This document shows positions 35,483 through 42,125 of a stretch of DNA of 42,125 nucleotides, in pieces. This DNA is from Streptomyces oryzae (GTDB lineage: Bacteria; Actinomycetota; Actinomycetes; Streptomycetales; Streptomycetaceae). Every line of letters begins with the position of its first letter. The first letter of the stretch is position 1. Below the pieces are notes generated by a model. That model made no database searches. It was not told the origin of the DNA and saw nothing but the letters and a program-made list of their open reading frames with translations. The position numbers and the translations under genes were made by a program. The DNA lies in the NCBI RefSeq assembly GCF_017676365.1, contig NZ_JADKMA010000039.1, positions 1-42,125 on the forward strand, given 5' to 3'.

Positions 35483-36556
35483 TCACCGGGGCCCGCTGTC
35501 GGCGCCTCCCGGTGCATTTCCGGTCCCGTTCCCGGCCCTGTTTCCCGTCCCGTTCCCGGCCCCGTCACCGGCCGCGCCCCCGGTCCCGCTCTCGGTTCCA
35601 CTTCCGGCGCTTCCGGCGTTTTCGCTGGCCCGGGTGGGTGCGGAGAGCGGCAGGACACTGGCTCCCGCCAGGTCCGGCGCCAGCCGGTTCGCCGTCCAGC
35701 CCTCGCCCGCCAGCCGCGAGACCTTGTCGGCCTCGCCCTCGTCGGCGGCGAGCGCCAGCACCGTCGGTCCGGCGCCCGAGATCACGGCCGGGACACCCTC
35801 AGCGCGCAGCCTGCCGACCAGGTCGGCGCTCTCCGTCATCGCCGGGGCCCGGTACTCCTGGTGCAGCCGGTCCTCGGTGGCGGCCAGCAGCAGCTCGGGG
35901 CGCCGGGTCAGTGCCTCGACGAGCAGTGCCGCGCGCCCCGCGTTGAAGGCCGCGTCCACGTGCGGCACGGTGCGCGGGAGCAGCCCGCGCGCGGTCTGCG
36001 TGAGCAGGGGTTTCGCCGGGACGAAGACCACCGGGACGAGGGATGCGGCGGGCTCCATCCGCAGCGCGCGGGCCGCGCCGCCGTCGGTCCAGGCCAGGGT
36101 GAAGCCGCCGAGCAGGCAGGCCGCGACGTTGTCGGGGTGGCCCTCGATCTCGGTGGCGAGCTCCAGCAGCGCGGTGTCGTCCAGCCGGGCCTCACCCCCG
36201 GTGGTCACCGCGCGGGCCGCCATCACGCCGGCGCAGATCGCGGCGGAGGAGGAGCCGAGGCCGCGGCCGTGCGGGATGCGGTTGGCGCACACGACCTCCA
36301 GGCCGCGCGGCTGCCCGCCCAGCAGGTCGAAGGTGGTGCGCAGCGAGCGGACGAGCAGGTGGTTCTCGTCGCGGGGCAGCGTCTCGGCGCCCTCGCCCGC
36401 GATGTCGATGTGCAGACCGGAGTCGGCGACGCGGACCACCACGTCGTCGTAGAGCCCCAGAGCGAGGCCCAGGGCGTCGAAGCCGGGGCCGAGGTTGGCG
36501 CTGGTGGCGGGAACGCGCACCCGGACGGCGGCGGCGCGGAACGCGGGACCGGCCAT
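35483..36556 (-). CDS. thrB: Homoserine kinase
   Basis: 357 aa. It phosphorylates L-homoserine with ATP, the step before threonine synthase. GHMP-kinase motifs: N-terminal VRVPATSANLGPGFDALG, the phosphate loop PHGRGLGSSSAAICAG, and a C-terminal AVISGAGPTVLAL. The last about 55 residues are a Gly/Asn/Ala/Thr low-complexity extension (GNGTGNRAGNGTGN) coded by 12-bp repeats, beyond the normal end of the enzyme. AGGAG lies 12 nt before the ATG, a long spacing. It is the last gene of the threonine cluster, 489 nt after thrC. Confidence 0.95.
   Translation of the reverse strand: MAGPAFRAAAVRVRVPATSANLGPGFDALGLALGLYDDVVVRVADSGLHIDIAGEGAETLPRDENHLLVRSLRTTFDLLGGQPRGLEVVCANRIPHGRGLGSSSAAICAGVMAARAVTTGGEARLDDTALLELATEIEGHPDNVAACLLGGFTLAWTDGGAARALRMEPAASLVPVVFVPAKPLLTQTARGLLPRTVPHVDAAFNAGRAALLVEALTRRPELLLAATEDRLHQEYRAPAMTESADLVGRLRAEGVPAVISGAGPTVLALAADEGEADKVSRLAGEGWTANRLAPDLAGASVLPLSAPTRASENAGSAGSGTESGTGGAAGDGAGNGTGNRAGNGTGNAPGGADSGPR
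35516..35575. repeat. Five degenerate 12-bp repeats in the 3' end of thrB
   Basis: Units at 35516, 35528, 35540, 35552 and 35564, for example GTTCCCGGCCCC and GTTCCCGGCCCT. The repeat is in frame and encodes four-residue steps such as GTGN and AGNG in the ThrB tail. Copy number is likely to vary between strains. Confidence 0.8.
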
Positions 36557-37045
36557 CTGACGATGACTCTCCTTGGTTTGGGTTTGCGGAGCATCCCCTC
36601 GACCGCGGCTGCGCCGGACCGGTCACGGCTCCGCGCTCGCCCGCGGCGGGGACGTACGGGAGTCGGGGTGAAACTCAGCCTATCGAAGGTGGGTTCAGTG
36701 GCGACATAGGGCGCACAGGAGGCGCACGATGCGTGTCGTGAGCCGCCGTGTGCTTCCGCGCAGTACGCGAGCGTACAGCGCCGGCGAGCCGAACCGTTTC
36801 CGCACCCGGATGCGAAGCAGAACCGGAGGCGGAAGCGGAACCGGAACCGGCCCGGAAGAGGCCCACACATGATCTGCCCAGCGGACCGGCCCGTAAAAAC
36901 CAGCTCGGGCGGAACCGGTTCAGACCAGTGGCGGCCGCACCGGCCGGGCCCGGACCAGTTCCGCCCGGCGGGGCCGGTGTCGGCGGCCTGCCCCGCAGCG
37001 GGGCCGGGGTCGGTGACCGACGGCCCCGCAGCGGAGCCGGTGCGT
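36557..37045. other. thrC-thrB intergenic region with simple repeats and a hairpin
   Basis: 489 nt without a supported gene. It contains five hexamer steps of the AACCGG type at 36821-36850. Near the thrC stop there is a partly bulged inverted repeat (GGGCCG 37001-37006 with CGGCCC 37021-37026, inner TCGGT/ACCGA). The block CCCCGCAGCGG-N-GCCGG occurs twice, from 36991 and from 37024. The hairpin may end the thrC transcript, so thrB may have its own promoter. Confidence 0.45.
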
Positions 37046-38125
37046 TCAGGCCAGACCGAGGCGCTCGGCGGCGGCGTCAGCGTCGACGGGGACGACGATG
37101 GGCTGCGGCGCGCCCGCCACGGCCCAGTCCGGGTCCTTGAGGCCGTTGCCGGTCACCGTGCAGACGATGCGCTGCCCCGGCTCGACCTTGCCCTGCTCCG
37201 TCGCCTGGATCAGACCGGCGACCGAAGCGGCCGAGGCGGGCTCCACGAAGACGCCCTCCTGCGCGGCCAACAGCCGGTAGGCACGCAGGATCTGACGGTC
37301 GGTCACCGAGTCGATGAAGCCGCCGGACTCGTCGCGCGCCTGCTCGGCCAGCGTCCAGGACGCCGGGTTGCCGATCCGGATGGCGGTGGCGATGGTGCTC
37401 GGCTCCTTGACGGCCTCGCCGCGCACGATCGGCGCGGCACCGGACGCCTGGTAGCCCCACATCCGCGGCGTACGGGTGGCGGGCCCGTCCGCGTGATACT
37501 CGCGGTAGCCCTTCCAGTAGGCCGTGATGTTGCCCGCGTTGCCCACCGGGAGGACGTGGATGTCGGGCGCGTCCCCGAGCATGTCGACGATCTCGAAGGC
37601 TGCGGTCTTCTGGCCCTCGATCCGCACCGGGTTGACCGAATTGACCAGCGCCACCGGGTACTTGTCCGACAGCCCGCGGGCCAGCTCCAGACAGTCGTCG
37701 AAGTTGCCGTCGACCTGGAGGATCTTGGCGCCGTGCACCAGCGCCTGGCCCATCTTGCCCAGCGCGATCTTGCCCTGCGGCACCAGCACGGCGCAGACCA
37801 TTCCGGCCCGTACGGCATAGGCGGCGGCCGACGCCGAGGTGTTGCCTGTGGAGGCGCAGATGACGGCCTGTGCCCCCTCCTCCTTGGCGCGGGTGATGGC
37901 CATCGTCATCCCGCGGTCCTTGAAGGAGCCGGTGGGGTTGGCCCCTTCGACCTTGAGGTGGACGTCGCAGCCGGTCAGCTCGGAGAGCTTCTGGGCCGGC
38001 ACCAGCGGGGTGCCGCCCTCACGGAGTGTGACGGGGGTGGTCCCCGGGGCGACCGGGAGGCGGTCGCGGTACTCCTCGATGATGCCGCGCCACTGCGGGC
38101 GCCCCGCGGCGCGCATCTGTGACAT
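37046..38125 (-). CDS. thrC: Threonine synthase
   Basis: 359 aa from the ATG at 38125 (GGAG 6 nt upstream), begins [24 protein letters not shown] enzyme converting O-phosphohomoserine to threonine. The Schiff-base Lys is K69 in [11 protein letters not shown]. The phosphate-binding [15 protein letters not shown] follows, and [20 protein letters not shown] is the family's Gly-rich loop. Length fits the short class without the plant-type SAM-binding extension. Confidence 0.96.
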   Translation of the reverse strand: MSQMRAAGRPQWRGIIEEYRDRLPVAPGTTPVTLREGGTPLVPAQKLSELTGCDVHLKVEGANPTGSFKDRGMTMAITRAKEEGAQAVICASTGNTSASAAAYAVRAGMVCAVLVPQGKIALGKMGQALVHGAKILQVDGNFDDCLELARGLSDKYPVALVNSVNPVRIEGQKTAAFEIVDMLGDAPDIHVLPVGNAGNITAYWKGYREYHADGPATRTPRMWGYQASGAAPIVRGEAVKEPSTIATAIRIGNPASWTLAEQARDESGGFIDSVTDRQILRAYRLLAAQEGVFVEPASAASVAGLIQATEQGKVEPGQRIVCTVTGNGLKDPDWAVAGAPQPIVVPVDADAAAERLGLA

Positions 38126-38243
38126 AGGAGGCTCCATGACGGTCACTGTTCTCTGGCTCCCTTACTGACCATTGTCCGGCGCTGCCCATCGCGCCGTACT
38201 GCTCGCGCTGCGTACCGCACGCCTGGGGCGGCGCCCGGGCCGT

Positions 38244-39542
38244 TCACTCCCCCTCGACCCGCATGATGCTGGCGACCCCGCGCACCGTGTCGAGGCCGCG
38301 CAGTGCCTCGACGGTCGCGCTGAGCGCCGCGTCCGGGGCCCGGTGGGTGACGACGACGAGCCAGGCTCCGTCGTGTGCGCCTTCCTTGCCCTTCTGCCGC
38401 ACCGTGTCGATGGAGACGCCGTGCTCGGCGAAGACCGTGGCCACCTGCGCCAGCACGCCGGGTTTGTCGGCCACGTCCAGGCTGATGTGATAGCGGGTGA
38501 CCACCTCGCCCATCGGCGAGACGGGCAGCTGTGCGTAGGCGGACTCGCCGGGGCCCTTGCCGCCGCTGAGCTTGTTGCGGCAGGCGGCCACCAGGTCGCC
38601 GAGCACGGCCGAGGCGGTGGGCGAGCCACCGGCGCCGGGGCCGTAGAACATCAGCTGCCCGGCCGCCTCGGACTCGACGAACACCGCGTTGTACGCCTCG
38701 CGCACCGAGGCCAGCGGATGGCTGAGCGGGAGCATCGCGGGGTGCACCCGCGCCGTCACCGAGCGGCCGTCGGCGGCACGCTCGCAGATGGCCAGCAGCT
38801 TGACGGTGCACCCCATGCGTTTCGCGGAGGCGATGTCGGCCGCCGTCACATCGGCGAGGCCCTCGCGGTGCACGTCGTCCAGCCGTACGCGGGTGTGGAA
38901 GGCGATGCCCGCCAGGATGGCCGCCTTCGCCGCCGCGTCGAAGCCCTCCACGTCCGCCGTCGGGTCGGCCTCGGCGTAGCCGAGCGCGGTGGCCTCGTCC
39001 AGCGCCTCGCTGTAGCCGGCGCCGGTGGACTCCATCCGGTCCAGGATGAAGTTGGTGGTGCCGTTGACGATGCCCAGCACCCGGTTGACCTTGTCGCCCG
39101 CCAGGGACTCGCGCAGCGGCCGCACCAGCGGGATGGCGGCGGCCACGGCCGCCTCGTAGAAGAGGTCGACGCCGTACTTCTCGGCGGACTCGTGGAGGGT
39201 GGAGCCGTCCTCGGCCAGCAGCGCCTTGTTCGCGGTCACGACGCTGGCGCCGTGCTCGAAGGCCGAGGTGATCAGGGACCGGGCCGGCTCCAGGCCACCG
39301 ATGACCTCCACCGCCACGTCGATGTCCTCGCGCGCGGCGAGTGCCGCGGCGTCGGTGGTGATCAGCGCGGGGTCGATTCCGGCGCGGACCCGGTCGGGCC
39401 TGCGCACGGCGACCCCGGCCAGCTCGACCGGGGCGCCGATGCGCTGGGCGAGGTCCTCGGCGTGCGTCGTCATGATGCGTGCCACCTCTGAGCCGACGAC
39501 CCCACAGCCCAGCAGCGCCACCTTCAGCGGACGCGTACGCAT
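38244..39542 (-). CDS. hom: Homoserine dehydrogenase with C-terminal ACT domain
   Basis: 432 aa from the second of two adjacent ATGs (39542; GAGG at 7 nt), or one more residue from the first. NAD(P)H-dependent reduction of aspartate semialdehyde to homoserine. Order: Rossmann GCGVVG at 12-17, VTANKALLAEDG, the catalytic segment GIVNGTTNFIL and GYAEADPTADVEG with the catalytic Asp/Lys region. A C-terminal ACT domain (YHISLDVADKPGVLAQVATV) is where threonine feedback inhibition normally acts. Confidence 0.96.
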   Translation of the reverse strand: MRTRPLKVALLGCGVVGSEVARIMTTHAEDLAQRIGAPVELAGVAVRRPDRVRAGIDPALITTDAAALAAREDIDVAVEVIGGLEPARSLITSAFEHGASVVTANKALLAEDGSTLHESAEKYGVDLFYEAAVAAAIPLVRPLRESLAGDKVNRVLGIVNGTTNFILDRMESTGAGYSEALDEATALGYAEADPTADVEGFDAAAKAAILAGIAFHTRVRLDDVHREGLADVTAADIASAKRMGCTVKLLAICERAADGRSVTARVHPAMLPLSHPLASVREAYNAVFVESEAAGQLMFYGPGAGGSPTASAVLGDLVAACRNKLSGGKGPGESAYAQLPVSPMGEVVTRYHISLDVADKPGVLAQVATVFAEHGVSIDTVRQKGKEGAHDGAWLVVVTHRAPDAALSATVEALRGLDTVRGVASIMRVEGE

Positions 39543-39649
39543 CATCTGACCTCGTTTTCCGTCTGTCCCGACACAGCTGTTTGTGGTCAAGTCTCACTTA
39601 CCGAAACGGAGATTCCACGCCCGGTCCAGTATGTGGGATCTATATCTCG

Positions 39650-41041
39650 CTACCCGACATCGAGTCGCAGGAGATCTTCCTCCGTCTCGCGCCGCAGGAT
39701 CGTCCGCGCCTCCCCGTCCCGGACCGCGATGACCGGCGGGCGCAGCGCGTGGTTGTAGTTGCTCGCCATCGATCTGCAGTACGCGCCGGTCGCGGGCACG
39801 GCCAGCAGATCGCCGGGCGCCAGGTCCGTCGGCAGGAACGCGTCCCGTACGACGATGTCACCGCTCTCGCAGTGCTTGCCGACGACCCTGCTGAGCATCG
39901 GCTCCGCCTCGGAGGCGCGGGAGACCAGCGCCACGCTGTACTCCGCGTCGTACAGCGCCGTGCGGATGTTGTCCGACATCCCGCCGTCCACGCTCACATA
40001 CGTACGCAGCCCCTCCAGCTCCTTGAGCGTGCCGACCTCGTAGAGCGTGAAGGCCGTCGGCCCGGCGATGGCCCGGCCGGGCTCCACCGACAGCCGCGGC
40101 ACCGCGAGCCCCGCCGCCTCGCACTCGCGCGTGACGATGTCACCCAGCGACTTGGCGATCTCGTGCGGCTCGCGCGGGTCGTCCTCGGGCGTGTACGCGA
40201 TCCCGAGCCCGCCGCCCAGGTCGATCTCCGGCAGTTCGATCCCGTGCTCGTCCCGCACCTGCGTCAGCAGCCCCACCACACGGCGGGCCGACACCTCGAA
40301 GCCGGCCATGTCGAAGATCTGCGAGCCGATGTGCGAGTGGATACCGACCAGCTCCAGGCTGTCCAGCATCAGCACCCGCCGCACGGCCTCGGCGGCGGAG
40401 CCGTCCGCCAGCCCGAGCCCGAACTTCTGGTCCTCGTGCGCGGTCGCGATGAACTCGTGCGTATGCGCCTCGACACCGACCGTGACCCGGATCTGCACCG
40501 GCTGCCGCCGCCCCAGCCGCTGCGCGATGTGCGCGACCCGGGCGATCTCCTGGAACGAGTCCAGCACGATCCGGCCAACGCCCGCCTCGACGGCCCGGTG
40601 GATCTCGTCGTTCGACTTGTTGTTGCCGTGCAGCGCGATGCGCTCGGCGGGCATCCCGGCGGCCAGCGCCGTCGCCAGCTCGCCGCCGGAGCACACGTCG
40701 AGGTTCAGCCCCTCCTCGTACAGCCAGCGCACGACCGCGCGGGAGAGGAACGCCTTCCCGGCGTAGAACACATCGGCGTCCTGCCCGAAGGCGTCCCGCC
40801 AGGCGCGGCAGCGGGCGCGGAAGTCGGTCTCGTCCATCACATACGCCGGAGTGCCGAACTCCTCGGCGATCCTGCGTACATCCAGCCCGCCGACGCTGAC
40901 GGCCCCGTCCGCCGTCCGCTCGACGGTCTGCGACCACACACGCGGGTCGAGCGAGTTGAGGTCGGCCGGGGGCGCGGTGTAGTGGCCCTCGGGGAGAACA
41001 TCGGCGTGCCGGGGGCCTGCCGGGTGTGCGGAACGGCTCAT
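39650..41041 (-). CDS. lysA: Diaminopimelate decarboxylase
   Basis: 463 aa. PLP-dependent decarboxylation of meso-diaminopimelate to lysine, the last step of the pathway. The alanine-racemase-like barrel carries the PLP Lys K96 in [16 protein letters not shown], the [10 protein letters not shown] loop and the [12 protein letters not shown] phosphate-binding turn. The C-terminal substrate segment has SVEPGRAI and the Cys-containing GKHCESGD, where the Cys is supplied by the partner subunit. AGGGA about 7 nt upstream is a modest ribosome site. Confidence 0.97.
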   Translation of the reverse strand: MSRSAHPAGPRHADVLPEGHYTAPPADLNSLDPRVWSQTVERTADGAVSVGGLDVRRIAEEFGTPAYVMDETDFRARCRAWRDAFGQDADVFYAGKAFLSRAVVRWLYEEGLNLDVCSGGELATALAAGMPAERIALHGNNKSNDEIHRAVEAGVGRIVLDSFQEIARVAHIAQRLGRRQPVQIRVTVGVEAHTHEFIATAHEDQKFGLGLADGSAAEAVRRVLMLDSLELVGIHSHIGSQIFDMAGFEVSARRVVGLLTQVRDEHGIELPEIDLGGGLGIAYTPEDDPREPHEIAKSLGDIVTRECEAAGLAVPRLSVEPGRAIAGPTAFTLYEVGTLKELEGLRTYVSVDGGMSDNIRTALYDAEYSVALVSRASEAEPMLSRVVGKHCESGDIVVRDAFLPTDLAPGDLLAVPATGAYCRSMASNYNHALRPPVIAVRDGEARTILRRETEEDLLRLDVG

Positions 41042-41077
41042 GATCGTGTCCCTGTGTCCCTTTTGCTGATCAAAGTC

Positions 41078-41941
41078 TCAAAGTTGTGCGGGTGCCGTGA
41101 CGCCGAGCTGGGACAGGCCGCCTGCCAGCACCGCTCCGGTGGCCTCGGCGAGGGCCAGCCGGCCGCGGTGGGCGGCCCCGGGTTTCTCCTCGCCTCGGGG
41201 CAGCGGCGGACACGTGTCGTGGAATACGGCGAACGCTCCGGCGACGGCATCCAGATGCCGGGCCAGCGCGCCGGGCGCGGTGATCCGCGCCCGGTCGGCG
41301 AGCAGCGCCAGCAGCCGGGCACCGGCCTCGTCGAGCCGCTCCGCGCTCTCCGCCTCCGGCCGCAGCCCGAGCCGCCGCCCGTTGCGCAGCAGCGAGCAGA
41401 CCCGGGCGTGCGCGTACTGCACCCGGAAGAGCGAACTGGAGCGCTCGGTACGGACAGCGAGCGCCGCGGGGTCCTCACCTGTGGACGCGGCCCAGCGCGG
41501 GATGTCCTGGGCGGGGACGTCGGCCGGCTGCTGCGGGGGGACGGCGGAACCGGGCATCCCGCCCGGCCCGCTCGCCGCGAGGGTGCGCACTAGCGCGGCC
41601 CGGGCTGCGGGCGCCAGCGTGACGTTCACGAACCCCCCGCCGACCACCACGGCCTCCGCCACGGCGCCCTCGTCCCGTACGAGCCGCACACACAGCTCCG
41701 CCGCGACCTCGCGCGCCGACCGCCCGCACGCGGCGGCCGCCTGGAACGCGGCCCCGGTCGCGTAATCTCCGTCCCCCCGTCGCGGCGGGGACTCGACGAC
41801 GATGCGCACGCCGGCCAAGAGCTCATCGGCGCGCCCTTCGCTCCCGATGCCAATGCCACTGCCGCTCCCGCTGCCGCCATCGTCCGAGAGCACACGGGAG
41901 AGCGTGTACCGGATGGTGCGCGAGAGCTGGGCGGGGGTCAC
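41078..41941 (-). CDS. nrtL: NrtL, ArgS-related DALR anticodon-binding protein
   Basis: 287 aa from the GTG at 41941 (MTPAQLSRTIRYTLSRVL), probably leaderless. It resembles arginyl-tRNA synthetase without the catalytic core: the N-terminal part is ArgS additional-domain-like (VNVTLAPAARAALVR), and the C-terminal part is a DALR anticodon-binding domain (FRVQYAHARVCSLLR to the end). HIGH and KMSKS motifs are absent, so it cannot charge tRNA. A Gly/Ser/Ile repeat (GSGSGSGIGIG) interrupts the N-terminal domain. It sits 36 nt upstream of lysA. The function is unproven; tRNA binding is inferred. Confidence 0.85.
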   Translation of the reverse strand: MTPAQLSRTIRYTLSRVLSDDGGSGSGSGIGIGSEGRADELLAGVRIVVESPPRRGDGDYATGAAFQAAAACGRSAREVAAELCVRLVRDEGAVAEAVVVGGGFVNVTLAPAARAALVRTLAASGPGGMPGSAVPPQQPADVPAQDIPRWAASTGEDPAALAVRTERSSSLFRVQYAHARVCSLLRNGRRLGLRPEAESAERLDEAGARLLALLADRARITAPGALARHLDAVAGAFAVFHDTCPPLPRGEEKPGAAHRGRLALAEATGAVLAGGLSQLGVTAPAQL

Positions 41942-41947
41942 AGAGCA

Positions 41948-41953
41948 AGCGTA
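41948..41953 (-). promoter_or_regulatory. Putative -10 box of the nrtL-lysA-hom-thrC transcript
   Basis: Minus-strand TACGCT ends 6 nt before the nrtL GTG, and no Shine-Dalgarno sequence is present. It would make nrtL the leaderless first gene of the lysine/threonine cluster. Confidence 0.4.
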
Positions 41954-42098
41954 TGGGAGGCGGGGTGGGTCTGCGCGAGCCGGTTTCGGCACCTGGGACA
42001 CCGGCAGGGCGGCAGTGGGGGCCTTTCGCTCACGCACTGCGCCGAACCGACAACGCAGGGCAAATCCCTCTCCGGGAACAAGGGAACTCGCCCTCCCT

Positions 42099-42122
42099 CT
42101 CAAGCCCGTCGAGGGGCTTGAG
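42099..42122. terminator. Hairpin at the right edge of the window
   Basis: Perfect 9-bp stem: CTCAAGCCC (42099-42107), loop GTCGAG, GGGCTTGAG (42114-42122). It probably ends a gene lying just outside the window. The 157 nt between it and nrtL (41942-42098) hold no gene that I can support. Confidence 0.6.
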
Positions 42123-42125
42123 CCC

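Noticed and set aside
41942..42125. tRNA gene at the right edge
   Set aside because: No cloverleaf or T-loop consensus could be found. Only the terminal 9-bp hairpin is supported.

Overview
The window looks like a stretch of core chromosome from a Streptomyces or very close relative. It is very GC-rich, uses GTG starts freely, and encodes the actinobacterial mismatch endonuclease NucS, an actinobacterial Rho with a long disordered insert, a DUF2550 protein beside the ATP synthase genes, and an NrtL-lysA-hom-thrC-thrB cluster. From memory the gene order resembles the S. coelicolor SCO5352-SCO5392 region. No alignment could be run, so the genus is a strong inference and the species is open.

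Layout, left to right. 23-3315: a small Cys/His-rich protein, a flavin-dependent LLM-class oxidoreductase, an SCO5389-type protein and NucS. 3383-6377: a membrane-anchored P-loop ATPase downstream of a STAS (anti-anti-sigma-like) protein. 6652-10041: 3-hydroxyacyl-CoA dehydrogenase, then a TetR regulator divergent from a two-gene DrrAB-type ABC exporter. 10111-12626: a cobalamin adenosyltransferase coupled to a HAD hydrolase gene that is split by a TnpB (IS200/IS605, IS1341-type) element. 12654-17307: a membrane-anchored protein, an AAC(3)-fold acetyltransferase, a membrane protein and a two-component system. 17341-25803: a DUF2550 protein and the complete atpIBEFHAGDC operon on the minus strand. 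26093-35079: a WecA-type transferase, an LMW-PTP-like protein, TsaC, PrmC, RF1, L31, an LCP protein and Rho. 35483-41941: thrB, thrC, hom, lysA and nrtL.

The genes form clear working groups. The atp operon supplies all eight F1Fo subunits plus AtpI, ends in a strong hairpin, and has a close match to a Rex (NADH/NAD+ sensor) operator in its promoter region. prmC lies just downstream of prfA, so the RF1 methyltransferase is beside its substrate. lysA, hom, thrC and thrB are aspartate-family amino-acid genes. NrtL resembles the anticodon-binding end of ArgRS and leads that cluster.

The most unusual locus is the TnpB insertion. The HAD gene is cut between motif III and motif IV. The TnpB reading frame has all expected RuvC residues and a zinc finger, has no stop before the element's right end, and continues in frame through the severed HAD C-terminus, giving a TnpB-HAD chimera. 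The 3' end of tnpB folds like an omega-RNA, whose guide would be the HAD flank. Other notable points are an LMW-PTP homologue with Ser in place of the nucleophilic Cys, a perfect 12-bp-arm palindrome in front of the two-component system, a duplicated translation-initiation leader upstream of the WecA-type gene where I would expect glyA, and a recurring TANNNT box 6-8 nt upstream of several start codons that suggests leaderless transcripts.
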